From contig NZ_CP080377.1 in the NCBI RefSeq assembly GCF_019443505.1, forward strand, positions 3,720,001-3,784,000: a DNA stretch of 64,000 bases, read 5' to 3'. Positions 17,530-25,510 of the stretch are shown here, in pieces. The DNA is from Janthinobacterium sp. PAMC25594. Lineage in GTDB: Bacteria > Pseudomonadota > Gammaproteobacteria > Burkholderiales > Burkholderiaceae_D. The first letter of the stretch is position 1; the number at the start of each line of letters is the position of its first letter. Under the pieces are notes generated by a model, which ran no database searches, was not told the origin of the DNA, and saw only the letters and a program-made list of their open reading frames with translations. Both the position numbers and the translations under genes were made by a program.

Positions 17530-18538
17530 ATTCTGGACAGCGCCCCACGGTGGCCCCCGGCAACAGCACCGGTTGCCAGATTTCCTGCAGCCGTTCTGGC
17601 GGCGTGCCGGCCAGCAGCGACTGCAGCATTTCCACCATCTTGGCGCCGGCGCGGCGCAGGTCGGGCTGGTCGATGGTGGTGACGTTGATGCCGATCAAGG
17701 TGTCTTCCACATTGCCCCAGACGATGACGGAGATTTCCTTGCCGATTTCGATGCCCGCATCCATCAGCGCGCGCACCACGCCCACGCCGGACAGGTGGTT
17801 GTCGACGATGACGGCCGTGGGACGGGGCGAGCAAGCCAGCAATTGCTGCATGGCCTGGTAGCCGCTGCGGCGATCGAAGGTGTTGTCGAGCAGATAGGCG
17901 GGGTCCAGCGGCAAGCCCGCTTGCGCCATGCAGCGGATAAAGCTTTCCTTGCGCTCATAGGCGAAATGCAAGTCCAGCGGCGCGCTCAGCAGGGCGATGC
18001 GCTGGTGGCCGTGCGCCGCCAGGAAGGACACGGCCAGGTCGATGCCCGTGTCGTTATCGTAATCAAAATACGCATACGGCGCGTCGATGCGCGTGCGGCC
18101 ATTCGCGACAAAGGGAAAGCCCACCTTCGTCAGGTAGGCGATGCGCTCGTCGACCACCTTGGTGCGGCCCACCACCAGGCCATCGACCTGGCGCCCGCGC
18201 ACCATGTTTTCATACGAGGGCTGTTCGTTCTGCGGCGACACGGGGGCGATGATGAGACTCATCTTCGACGCTTCCACGGCGTCCGACATGCCATTCACCA
18301 CGGAAAGGAAGACGCTGTCGCCCAGGTCGCTGGGCAGCAGGGGATAGATCATGCCCAGTACATTGGTACGGCCGACGGCCAGGCTGCGCGCCAGCGGGTT
18401 GGGCCGATAGCCGACTTTCTTGGCGGCGGCCAGGACGATTTCACGGGTGCGGGAATTGACTTCCGGATAGCCGTTCAACGCCCTGCTGACTGTCGTTTTC
18501 GACATGCCGAGGGCAATTGCGAGGCTCTTGAGATTCAT
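17528..18538 (-). CDS. LacI-family transcriptional regulator
   Basis: 336 residues. The HTH MNLKSLAIALGMSKTTVSRA and hinge region (YRPNPLARSLAVGRTNVLGM) are typical LacI/GalR. The periplasmic-binding-like effector domain follows, with TAVIVDNHLSGVGVVRALMD and GNVEDTLIGINVTTIDQP. It ends in a short Cys-containing tail. No sugar gene lies next to it, so it may be a distant or autonomous regulator. Its ligand cannot be told from sequence here. The upstream region holds AT-rich dyads that could be its own operator. Confidence 0.93.
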   Translation of the reverse strand: MNLKSLAIALGMSKTTVSRALNGYPEVNSRTREIVLAAAKKVGYRPNPLARSLAVGRTNVLGMIYPLLPSDLGDSVFLSVVNGMSDAVEASKMSLIIAPVSPQNEQPSYENMVRGRQVDGLVVGRTKVVDERIAYLTKVGFPFVANGRTRIDAPYAYFDYDNDTGIDLAVSFLAAHGHQRIALLSAPLDLHFAYERKESFIRCMAQAGLPLDPAYLLDNTFDRRSGYQAMQQLLACSPRPTAVIVDNHLSGVGVVRALMDAGIEIGKEISVIVWGNVEDTLIGINVTTIDQPDLRRAGAKMVEMLQSLLAGTPPERLQEIWQPVLLPGATVGRCPE

Positions 18539-18655
18539 GTGTTAACTACCTGTCTGTATGGCAAAAAAAACCAACTCTGACCGTCAATTATAGCCCAGAG
18601 CGCCAAGCAGGCCGCGCATTACCGTGCGTCGCCATGGTAGAAAAACAACAACATA

Positions 18656-18684
18656 TTGACTATTTAAAAAGCAATGTTTTAAAT
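18656..18684 (+). promoter_or_regulatory. Possible sigma70 promoter with embedded dyad
   Basis: TTGACT (18656-18661), a 17-base spacer, TTAAAT (18679-18684). The dyad TTTAAAA/TTTTAAA overlaps spacer and -10, as an operator would. The nearest plus-strand gene is ~290 bp downstream. Confidence 0.4.
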
Positions 18685-18882
18685 GTGACCAGTCCTGCCA
18701 TCTTCGCAGCGGGCCATCGTCCGTGGCAGACTGGCACGGGAAAGTAAAGGAAGCGTGCACTCACTTTGAGCATAGCGTCGCCAGCTTCGGCATGCCAGTT
18801 CGGCAACACAGAGAGCACACAAAAAATTATCAAGAAAACATAATTAACTGGAACTGTGCGAGAATTTGTCCTACTCTTGATT

Positions 18883-18899
18883 CAGGTAAAGATTACCTG
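18883..18899. promoter_or_regulatory. Perfect dyad CAGGTAA-AGA-TTACCTG
   Basis: Seven-base arms with a three-base loop, 76 bp before the GTG start of the coiled-coil gene. It looks like a regulator binding site; no T-tract follows. Regulator unknown. Confidence 0.5.
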
Positions 18900-18974
18900 C
18901 AGACATGTCGCGCCCCCCGGGCCGCATTCTTCCTCTTCTGCGCACGCCTGGACATACTTTCAAAGGTGAACAAT

Positions 18975-19307
18975 GTGGTCACGCTAACGTCCGTCAACAA
19001 TCTGCAAGCCTCGCTGGCCACGGCGCAGCGCCGGGTCGAGCAAGGCCAGAACCAGGTACAGCGCGACAGCGAACAGCTGGCGCAAAGCCGCCAGTCGCTG
19101 GCGCGGGAACAGGAGTCGCTGAGCCAGACGCAGCGCAGCAGCCAGCAAGCCCAGGCCGATGCCCCTGCCACCGTGAAGGCGCCGCAGCTGGACCAGGCGA
19201 TCAAGGTGGCCGTGCCGCGGCAAGCGCTCCCCGCCACGCCGCAAAGCACGCCCCAGCTGAACAGCTATGGCCAGACCCTGGGCCGCCTGATCGACGTGAC
19301 GGCCTAA
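18975..19307 (+). CDS. Short coiled-coil hypothetical protein
   Basis: About 110 residues from a GTG at 18975, preceded by AAGGTGA at six bases; another GTG at 18966 is possible. Residues ~5-62 are a heptad-like, Gln/Ser/Arg-rich segment (LQASLATAQRRVEQGQNQVQ, then LAQSRQSLAREQESLSQTQR), predicting a coiled coil. The tail is Pro/Gln-rich and ends GQTLGRLIDVTA. No signal peptide or membrane segment. I recognise no named family. It ends 1 bp before the stop of the convergent metallo-hydrolase gene. Confidence 0.68.
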   Translation: MVTLTSVNNLQASLATAQRRVEQGQNQVQRDSEQLAQSRQSLAREQESLSQTQRSSQQAQADAPATVKAPQLDQAIKVAVPRQALPATPQSTPQLNSYGQTLGRLIDVTA

Positions 19308-19308
19308 A

Positions 19309-20400
19309 TTACCGAAGCATCTCTTCTTCCAGCATCGCCAACCACCACTTCTCGCCCTGCTTCGGCTGCCGTAAATCCACCGTCTCGCCCATTTGCGGCG
19401 TGGCCAGGTGCACGCCCTGCTTGGCCGCCAGCCCCGTGATGCGGTCGAACGGTTCATGCCAGGCATGCAGCCCCAGGTCAAAGGTGCCGTTATGCACGGG
19501 CATCAGCCACTTGCCGCGCAAGTCCAGGTGGGCTTGCAGGGTTTCCTCCGGCTGCATGTGCACGTCCGGCCACAGCTTGTCGTAGGCACCCGTCTCGATC
19601 ATGGTCACGTCAAACGGCCCGTACTTGTCGCCGATCTGTTTGAAACCGCCGAAATAGCCGGAGTCGCCACTGAAAAACACGCGCACGTCCGGCGCGTCGA
19701 TGACCCACGACGCCCACAGGGTTTGATTGCCATCAAACAAGCCGCGTCCCGAGAAATGCTGCGAGGGCGTGGCGACGAGTTTCACGCCGGCTATCGTGGT
19801 GCCCTGCCACCAGTCGAATTGCTGCACCTTCTCCTTCGGCACACCCCAGGCAAGCAGGGTATCGCCCACGCCCAGCGGCGCAACAAAATGTTCGGTCTTG
19901 GCGGCCAGTTGCAGCACGGCGGCATGGTCGAGGTGGTCGTAATGGTCATGCGACAGGATGACGGCCTTGATCGGCGGTAAGTCAGCGATGCTGATGGGCG
20001 GCTGGTGAAAACGCTTCGGCCCTGCCCATTGCACGGGCGAGGCACGCTCGGAAAACACGGGATCGGTGAGGAAGAATTCGTTGTTGAGTTTCAACAGCAG
20101 GGTCGAATGGCCGAGGCGAAACAGGCTGTTGTCCGGTGCGGCCAGCAATTGCGCCTGGCTCAAGGCTTGCACGGGCACGGCAGCGGCCGGCACTGTGCTG
20201 TCGGGCTTGTCAAAGAAAAAGGTCCACATCAGCTTGAGCGTGGCCGCCGTGCCCAGCTTGTGCATCTGCACGGGATTGCGGAACTTGCCGTCGTGGCGTT
20301 GTGGCGACAAGGTTGAGGAAGAAGCGGGCGCGACAGGCGCGGCGCGCAAGGTGCAAGAACTCATGATGATCAGGACTCCCAAGAATAAGATGCGATGCAT
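19309..20400 (-). CDS. Metallo-beta-lactamase-fold lipoprotein hydrolase (UlaG/NAPE-PLD-like)
   Basis: 363 residues. The signal peptide ends near MSSC (Cys16), a lipobox-like site. The metal site ILSHDHYDHLDHA (~148-160) is the HxHxDH motif. Other fold signals are FRLGHSTLLLKLN, TDPVFSERASP, FFSGDSGYFGGF and MIETGAYDKLWPDVHMQPEE. This set matches the UlaG/NAPE-PLD-like branch that cleaves phosphodiester or lactone bonds. Start ATG 20400. It is divergent from a TetR regulator, with a perfect operator dyad between them, so it is probably repressed by that regulator. The natural substrate is unknown. Confidence 0.87.
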   Translation of the reverse strand: MHRILFLGVLIIMSSCTLRAAPVAPASSSTLSPQRHDGKFRNPVQMHKLGTAATLKLMWTFFFDKPDSTVPAAAVPVQALSQAQLLAAPDNSLFRLGHSTLLLKLNNEFFLTDPVFSERASPVQWAGPKRFHQPPISIADLPPIKAVILSHDHYDHLDHAAVLQLAAKTEHFVAPLGVGDTLLAWGVPKEKVQQFDWWQGTTIAGVKLVATPSQHFSGRGLFDGNQTLWASWVIDAPDVRVFFSGDSGYFGGFKQIGDKYGPFDVTMIETGAYDKLWPDVHMQPEETLQAHLDLRGKWLMPVHNGTFDLGLHAWHEPFDRITGLAAKQGVHLATPQMGETVDLRQPKQGEKWWLAMLEEEMLR

Positions 20401-20437
20401 ATGCGATCCGCTCAATAAAGCACAAGGATTGAATTAC

Positions 20438-20452
20438 ACTACACAGTGTAGT
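20438..20452. promoter_or_regulatory. TetR operator dyad ACTACAC-A-GTGTAGT
   Basis: Perfect 7-1-7 inverted repeat between the divergent metallo-hydrolase (start 20400) and tetR (start 20516) genes. Symmetry and place are typical for a TetR/AcrR operator controlling both directions. Confidence 0.82.
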
Positions 20453-20515
20453 TCCTATTTCTGGCAAAGTAAACCAGGAGGTGTAAAATATTGTTTTCAA
20501 AGGAGATTTCCCGCC

Positions 20516-21139
20516 ATGGCCGCACCGCAACGCCTCACCGACCGCAAGCGCGTCGCCATCGTCGATGCCGCCATCGCCGAGTTCCGCGAGCACGGTTTTG
20601 ACGCGACCAGCATGGACAGGATCGCCGCCACGGCCGCCGTTTCCAAGCGCACCGTGTACAACCATTTCCCCAGCAAGGACGAACTGTTCGCGGAAATCCT
20701 GCGGCGCATGTGGGAAAGCAGCGTGGCCCAGCCCGCCGTACCCTATCTTGCGGACCAGTTGCTGCGCCCGCAGGTGCTGGCCCTGGTCGAGCAGAAAATG
20801 GGCTTGCTGTGCGACCCGGCCTTCATCGACCTGGCGCGCGTGATCTTTGGTGAAACCATTCACTCGCCCGCGCGCGCGCAAGCGATGGTGGCGCGCCTGA
20901 ATGAAAAGGAAACGGGCCTGTATCTCTGGATCCGCGCGGCGCAGCAAGATGGGCGCATCAAGGCGGGCGAGACGGTGGAAGTGGCGCACCTGCTGATGTC
21001 GCCATTAAAAACCTTTGCCTTCTGGCCACAGATCACCCTCGGTGAGCCTCTGCTGGGCCCGGCACGCCAGCGCGAAGTGGCGGAACTGGCCGTCGATATC
21101 TTCCTGTGCTACTACGGCGTGGCAAAACAGACGGCATAA
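20516..21139 (+). CDS. TetR/AcrR-family transcriptional regulator
   Basis: 207 residues. N-terminal TetR HTH (VAIVDAAIAEFREHGFDATS, then AAVSKRTVYNHFPSKDELFAEIL), followed by an AefR-like C-terminal domain (FIDLARVIFGETIHSPARA). ATG 20516 has AGGAG upstream; the longer open frame before it is not coding. It is divergent from the metallo-beta-lactamase-fold gene across the 20438-20452 operator. The 3' end overlaps the convergent BNR-repeat gene by 28 bp. Confidence 0.93.
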   Translation: MAAPQRLTDRKRVAIVDAAIAEFREHGFDATSMDRIAATAAVSKRTVYNHFPSKDELFAEILRRMWESSVAQPAVPYLADQLLRPQVLALVEQKMGLLCDPAFIDLARVIFGETIHSPARAQAMVARLNEKETGLYLWIRAAQQDGRIKAGETVEVAHLLMSPLKTFAFWPQITLGEPLLGPARQREVAELAVDIFLCYYGVAKQTA

Positions 21140-22221
21140 ACGGGCGGCAAGTGAGCAGAGATGCTCTGCCAATGCTCGCCCTCGTCGCTCGAATACCAGG
21201 CGCCGCCCGTCGTCGACGCCATCAATAAACCGCGCCCATCGTCGGCCAGCGCCAGCCCGTGGCGGTAGATGAGGTCGTAGCAATGCCGCTGCGGCAATCC
21301 CGCGCGCAACACCTCAAACGTCTTGCCACCATCGCGCGTGCGCGTCACGGCCAGCGCGCCATCGATGGGTATGCGCAGCACGTCCGCCTGCGCGGGCACG
21401 AACCAGGCCGTGTCGCCATCGCGCGGATGCACGGCCACGGCAAAGCCGAAATGCGACAGCGGCGCCGTGCTCACTTCCTGCCAGTGCCAGCCCGCGTCCT
21501 GCGAGCGCCAGATGCCGTTATGGTGCTGGCACCACAGCGCCTCGGGCGTGCCGGCGCTGCGCACGATGCGGTGCGGGTCTTGCACGGCCTCGTTTTCATC
21601 GAGCCCGGGCGGCATGTAGTCGGCGCGCATGCCCGTCGCGCTCAAGGCCCAGCTGGCGCCGCCATCAAGCGTTTGCCAGACGCCGCCGCAGGACACGCCG
21701 ACCAGCACGGTATGGCTGTCGCGCGGATCGACGCAAATGCTGTGGATGCCGGGCACGTCGTAGCCGCCGCCAAACCATTGCGCCCGCTGCGGCACGTGCC
21801 ACAAGGACTCGACCAGCTGCCAGCTGTCGCCGCGGTCGCTTGAGCGGAACAGGCCGCCAGGTAAAGTCCCGGCCCACAGCACGCCGGGCTGGTCCGCGCC
21901 ACCGGCCGCCAGCGACCAGATCTGCCGCAAGGTCCAGTGCACCGTATCGCTGCTGTCCTCGGGCTTGGCGGGATAGGCGGGCACGGCGACTTCTTGCCAC
22001 GCGCTGGCGCCCGCGTCGAGGCGGTGCAGCTTGGCGGCGAAGTGCCCGAGGTTCAGGGCGACATACAAGGTGCCGTCGCGGCCATCGTGCAGCAGCATGG
22101 AGACGGGGTCGCCGGCAAACTGCACCAGCGCCAGCTGCCAGGCGCCGGCCGCATCGACATCGAACTGGAACAAGCCCTTGCGGGTGCCAAGATACGCGCG
22201 TTGAGCCATGCCTGGTCCCAT
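21112..22221 (-). CDS. BNR/Asp-box repeat protein (sialidase-like propeller, glycosyl hydrolase-type)
   Basis: 369 residues with repeated Asp-box-like blocks (SSDRGDSWQLVES, TLDGGASWALSAT, SQDAGWHWQEVS, TRDGGKTFEVL, SSDEGEHWQSI), giving a beta-propeller of the exo-alpha-sialidase/WD40-like type. There is no signal peptide, so it is probably cytoplasmic. GGAGG lies seven bases before ATG 22221, inside the end of the upstream MoaD-like gene, which is transcribed with it. True sialidase activity is doubtful because the family is often annotated only by fold. The gene pair suggests a function tied to a ubiquitin-like carrier. Confidence 0.85.
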   Translation of the reverse strand: MGPGMAQRAYLGTRKGLFQFDVDAAGAWQLALVQFAGDPVSMLLHDGRDGTLYVALNLGHFAAKLHRLDAGASAWQEVAVPAYPAKPEDSSDTVHWTLRQIWSLAAGGADQPGVLWAGTLPGGLFRSSDRGDSWQLVESLWHVPQRAQWFGGGYDVPGIHSICVDPRDSHTVLVGVSCGGVWQTLDGGASWALSATGMRADYMPPGLDENEAVQDPHRIVRSAGTPEALWCQHHNGIWRSQDAGWHWQEVSTAPLSHFGFAVAVHPRDGDTAWFVPAQADVLRIPIDGALAVTRTRDGGKTFEVLRAGLPQRHCYDLIYRHGLALADDGRGLLMASTTGGAWYSSDEGEHWQSISAHLPPVYAVCFATP

Positions 22222-22223
22222 GA

Positions 22224-22493
22224 TTAACCTCCGGAAAGTGCCTGCAAGATATACACTTGGCTGTCGGGCTGCAAGACGTCGTCCAGCACGCGCCGTTCGC
22301 GGCAGCGCACGCCGTCGATGAAGATCACCACGTTGGGGCGCAAGGCCCCTTGCTCGTCGAGCACGTAGCCGCGCAGGCGTGGCTGCAGCACAAACGCGGC
22401 ATCGAGAGCGGCGCGCAGGCGTGGCGCGACCACGTCCACGGTGGGGACGTCCAGGTAGCGTGCCAGTTGTTGCGTAAAATGCAGATGCGCCAT
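22224..22493 (-). CDS. MoaD/ThiS-family ubiquitin-like protein
   Basis: 89 residues ending in LSGG, the Gly-Gly tail that is adenylated or thiocarboxylated in MoaD/ThiS proteins. The beta-grasp features VVIFIDGVRCRERRVLDDVL and SQVYILQALSGG are clear. No molybdopterin or thiamine genes are nearby. It is immediately upstream of the BNR-repeat gene (two bases between stop and next ATG), implying one mRNA and a joint role. Confidence 0.87.
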   Translation of the reverse strand: MAHLHFTQQLARYLDVPTVDVVAPRLRAALDAAFVLQPRLRGYVLDEQGALRPNVVIFIDGVRCRERRVLDDVLQPDSQVYILQALSGG

Positions 22494-22585
22494 GCTGCCC
22501 TTCGACGTCGTCGGTCTCGACTCATTCTAGTCCGCTTTGCGGCCAATACAATTAAAATAGCGGCAAGCACACAAGGAGGCCAGGC

Positions 22586-22897
22586 ATGACGATTACCCCG
22601 GAAGAACTAGCGGTGCTGATGCAGGAAGTGGAAGTGGCCGATCCCATCGATTTTGCCGACCTGCCCTTCGACGAGCAGGAATTGCGCGGCTTGATCGCCA
22701 ACCACCTGTGCGAGATGGCCGATGCCATGGAAAGTTTCAGCCCGGAAGACCGCAACCTGGCCCTGCTGGCCGTGGCGGCCAAGCTGGTGCTGGAAAACCT
22801 GGTGCTGCACGTGCAGCTGCTGCGCCGCCACGGCTTGCCCGTGAGCGACAGCGTGGACGCGCTGCTGCAGCGGCTGAAGGGCGGCAAGCCATCGTGA
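22586..22897 (+). CDS. Small acidic conserved hypothetical protein
   Basis: 103 residues, acidic N-terminus (TPEELAVLMQEVEVADPIDF), mostly helical, no signal peptide or membrane segment. It contains LIANHLCEMADAMESF and NLALLAVAAKLVLENLVLHV. AGGAGG lies upstream of ATG 22586. It is divergent from the MoaD-like gene and tail-to-tail with the ferredoxin gene (one base apart). I recognise no family. Confidence 0.75.
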   Translation: MTITPEELAVLMQEVEVADPIDFADLPFDEQELRGLIANHLCEMADAMESFSPEDRNLALLAVAAKLVLENLVLHVQLLRRHGLPVSDSVDALLQRLKGGKPS

Positions 22898-22898
22898 A

Positions 22899-23189
22899 TT
22901 AATTGCCCGTGCGCACGGCCCGCGCCTGCACGGTGAGATCGCTTTCGGCCACGGCCACGCAGGGCAGGATGTAGCCGTCGAGCCGCTCATCGGGGCTGAT
23001 GCCGGGCCAGTCCACCGTGTAGCGGATCTTTCCTTCGGGCATGTGGCACAGGCAGGTGCGGCAGGTGCCGTTGCGGCAGGAGCTGAGCAGGCGGATGCCG
23101 GCCAGTTCGGCGGCGGCCAGCACGGTGGTGCCGACCTCGGCCGTGAATTGCCAGCCTTGCGGAACGATGGTGATGGTAAAGGAGCACAT
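22899..23189 (-). CDS. 2Fe-2S plant-type ferredoxin
   Basis: 96 residues. The cluster motif is Cys38-x4-Cys43-x2-Cys46 (SCRNGTCRTC) with the fourth ligand Cys77 (YILPC), the plant/[2Fe-2S] ferredoxin pattern; an extra Cys48 is present. The beta-grasp start FTITIVPQGWQFTAEVGTTV fits. It acts as a small cytoplasmic electron carrier. It follows the Gfo/Idh-type gene by 15 bp on the same strand and may be co-transcribed. No partner reductase is adjacent. Confidence 0.92.
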   Translation of the reverse strand: MCSFTITIVPQGWQFTAEVGTTVLAAAELAGIRLLSSCRNGTCRTCLCHMPEGKIRYTVDWPGISPDERLDGYILPCVAVAESDLTVQARAVRTGN

Positions 23190-23204
23190 GCCCCAGTGTA
23201 ACAG

Positions 23205-24353
23205 TCAGCTTGCCAAGGTCGTCCACTGCGCGCCAGCCGCATGGCTGCGCAGCACGGCCTCGGCAAAGGCCAGGCCCGCCACGCCGTCAATCACCGTCGG
23301 CAGCCAGCTGGCTTCCTCGGGCACGGGCAAGCCAGCCTGCAAGGCGCGGATGGCCAGGGCCGCATCCAGGTACAGCTGGGCGAACGCTTCCAGATACCCC
23401 TCCGGATGGCCGGCCGGCACGCGCGTGGCGTGGCGCGCGGCGGCGCTGTCGACCCGGCCCGGACGCAGCAGCTGGCGGTTGCCGCCCTGCGGCGTGTACC
23501 ACAGCGCGTTTGGTTGTTCCTGATCGAAATCCAGCTGCGCCTTGCTGCCGAACAAACGCAAGCGCACCGTGTTTTCGCAACCCGTCGCCACCTGGCTGGC
23601 CCACAGGGTGCCCTTGGCGCCATTCGCATAGCGCAGCATCACCTGCACATGGTCGTCCAGCGTGCGCTGCGGAACAAAGGTCGACAATTCCGCCAGCACG
23701 GCATGCGGCGTCAGTCCGCTGACGAACTGCGCCAGGTGATACGCGTGCAGCCCCACGTCGAGCAGGGTGCCGCCGGGCCCGGCCTTGTGCGGGTCGTTAT
23801 GCCAGTTGCCATGCTTCAACCCGCCGGCCGCGATGGCGTCGGCCAGCCAGTCTTGCGAGTATTCCACCTGCACGAGGCGCAATTCGCCGATGTCGCCCGC
23901 CTCGACCATGGCTTTCGCATGACGCAGCAAGGGATAGCCGCTGTAGGTATGCGTGAGCGCAAACAGCAAGTTTTTCTGCTTGGCCAGCGCCGCCAGCGCC
24001 TGGCCTTCCGCCAGAGAGATGCCCAGCGGCTTGTCGCAGATCACGTGGATGCCCGCTTCCATGAACGCCGTGGCGACGGGTGCGTGCAAGTGATTCGGCG
24101 TGACGATGGCCACGGCCTCGATGCCGTCCGCCCTGGCAGCCTCCGCCTGCGCCATGGCGCGGTAATCGCTGTAGCAGCGGTCGGGCGCCAGGTGCAGCGC
24201 GGCACCGCTGTCGCGCGCGCGCTGCGGGTCGGACGACAGGGCGCCCGCCACCAGTTCATATTGGTCGTCGATGCGCGCCGCGATGCGGTGCACGGCGCCG
24301 ATGAAAGCGCCCTGCCCGCCCCCTACCATGCCCAGCCGTAAGCGTCGCTGCAT
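23205..24353 (-). CDS. Gfo/Idh/MocA-family NAD(P)-dependent oxidoreductase
   Basis: 382 residues. Rossmann start LRLGMVGGGQGAFIGAVHR, cofactor loop AVAIVTPNHLHAPVA, and the EKP-like motif in the form CDKPLGISLAEG. C-terminal Gfo/Idh domain with GPGGTLLDVGLHAYHLAQFV, where Asp and His fit the catalytic pattern. It would oxidise or reduce a sugar or cyclitol hydroxyl. It is the last metabolic gene of the LacI-ABC operon, nine bp after the isomerase. Substrate unknown. Confidence 0.9.
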   Translation of the reverse strand: MQRRLRLGMVGGGQGAFIGAVHRIAARIDDQYELVAGALSSDPQRARDSGAALHLAPDRCYSDYRAMAQAEAARADGIEAVAIVTPNHLHAPVATAFMEAGIHVICDKPLGISLAEGQALAALAKQKNLLFALTHTYSGYPLLRHAKAMVEAGDIGELRLVQVEYSQDWLADAIAAGGLKHGNWHNDPHKAGPGGTLLDVGLHAYHLAQFVSGLTPHAVLAELSTFVPQRTLDDHVQVMLRYANGAKGTLWASQVATGCENTVRLRLFGSKAQLDFDQEQPNALWYTPQGGNRQLLRPGRVDSAAARHATRVPAGHPEGYLEAFAQLYLDAALAIRALQAGLPVPEEASWLPTVIDGVAGLAFAEAVLRSHAAGAQWTTLAS

Positions 24354-24362
24354 GTCGTTTCC

Positions 24363-25415
24363 TTATTTCAAGCCAAGCAAGTGATGGATTTGATGTTGAT
24401 CCACGGCGCTGCCCGCGAAATCGTCGAACGCGCGTTCGGCCACGTGGATGATATGTTCGCGGATAAAACGCGCGCCTTCGGCCGCCCCTTCCTCCGGGTG
24501 TTTCAAACAGCATTCCCACTCCAGCACGGCCCAGCCTGGAAAGTCGTACTGCGCCAGCTTCGAGAAAATCGCCTTGAAATCGATCTGCCCGTCACCGAGC
24601 GAGCGGAAGCGCCCGGCCCGGTCTTGCCAGTCGCCATAGCCGCCATACACGCCCTGGCGCCCGTTGGGCCTGAATTCCGCGTCCTTGACGTGAAAGGCCT
24701 TGATGCGCGCGTGATAGATGTCGATGAAGGCCAGGTAATCGAGCTGCTGCAGCACGAAGTGGCTGGGGTCGTACAGAATCGACGCGCGCCGGTGATCGTG
24801 GACGGCGGCCAGGAAACGCTCGAAGGTCACGCCGTCGTGCAAGTCCTCGCCCGGATGCAATTCATAGCAAAGGTCCACGCCAGCCGCATCGAACGCATCG
24901 AGGATGGGCAGCCAGCGTTTCGCCAGTTCCGCAAATGCCGTTTCCACCAGGCCCGCCGGACGCTGCGGCCACGGATACAGGTAGGGCCAGGCCAGCGCGC
25001 CGGAAAACGTCACGTGCGCCTTCAGCCCCAGGCGCTGCGAGGCGCTGGCCGCCCACAGCAGCTGCTGCGTGGCCCAGGCCGTGCGCGCGGCGCTGTCGCC
25101 ACGTACGTGCTCGGGCGCAAAGCCATCGAACAGGGCGTCATAGGCGGGATGCACGGCGATCAGCTGGCCCTGCAAATGCGTCGACAATTCCGTCACCTGC
25201 AAGCCGTGGCGCGCCAGCAGGGTTTTCACGTCGTCGCAGTACTGCTGGCTATTGGCCGCTTGTTCCAGATCAAACAGGCGCGGCGCCGTCGGCAGCTGCA
25301 AGCCCTTGTAACCAAGGCCGGCCGCCCATTGCGCCAAGTGCTCGAGCGAGTCGAACGGCGGCTCGTCGCCGAGAAACTGGGCCAGGAAAATGGCCGGGCC
25401 CTGGATGGTTTTCAT
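24363..25415 (-). CDS. Sugar phosphate isomerase/epimerase (xylose isomerase-like TIM barrel)
   Basis: 350 residues of the AP-endonuclease-2/xylose isomerase-like TIM-barrel family. Metal-site features are visible: CYELHPGEDLHDG (Glu, His), ILYDPSHFVLQQLD (Asp, His), IKAFHVKDAEF (His, Asp) and VLEWECCL (Glu). Members isomerise or epimerise sugars, keto-sugars or inosose. It sits between the transporter gene and the Gfo/Idh gene, a frequent trio with sugar ABC importers. Confidence 0.9.
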   Translation of the reverse strand: MKTIQGPAIFLAQFLGDEPPFDSLEHLAQWAAGLGYKGLQLPTAPRLFDLEQAANSQQYCDDVKTLLARHGLQVTELSTHLQGQLIAVHPAYDALFDGFAPEHVRGDSAARTAWATQQLLWAASASQRLGLKAHVTFSGALAWPYLYPWPQRPAGLVETAFAELAKRWLPILDAFDAAGVDLCYELHPGEDLHDGVTFERFLAAVHDHRRASILYDPSHFVLQQLDYLAFIDIYHARIKAFHVKDAEFRPNGRQGVYGGYGDWQDRAGRFRSLGDGQIDFKAIFSKLAQYDFPGWAVLEWECCLKHPEEGAAEGARFIREHIIHVAERAFDDFAGSAVDQHQIHHLLGLK

Positions 25416-25453
25416 GGGTATCCTGTAAAAATTAACCCTTGAGGCAAAGTTCT

Positions 25454-25480
25454 GGGGTCGGACCCTTAGGGTCCGACCCC
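25454..25480. repeat. Perfect inverted repeat GGGGTCGGACCC-TTA-GGGTCCGACCCC
   Basis: Twelve-base perfect arms with a three-base loop, between the substrate-binding-protein gene and the isomerase gene. No T-tract, so not a classic terminator. It looks like a dispersed REP-type palindrome and may also stabilise the upstream mRNA end, favouring the binding protein. Confidence 0.75.
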
Positions 25481-25510
25481 GGATTCTTGCCCTTCGGGGT
25501 ATGACTTAAA

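Larger units (their letters stand above)
18539..18974. other. 436-bp intergenic region with dyads and a possible plus-strand promoter
   Basis: No convincing gene lies between the LacI start and the GTG at 18975. It holds an AT-rich dyad (TTTAAAA-N7-TTTTAAA at 18663-18683), a possible promoter (18656-18684) and a perfect dyad at 18883-18899. The long open frame upstream of 18975 looks non-coding (irregular composition, no ribosome site). A small RNA between the promoter and 18975 is possible but unproven. Confidence 0.5.

Noticed and set aside
18723..18974. N-terminal extension of the coiled-coil protein
   Set aside because: No ribosome site and irregular composition; SD plus GTG at 18975 explains the gene better.
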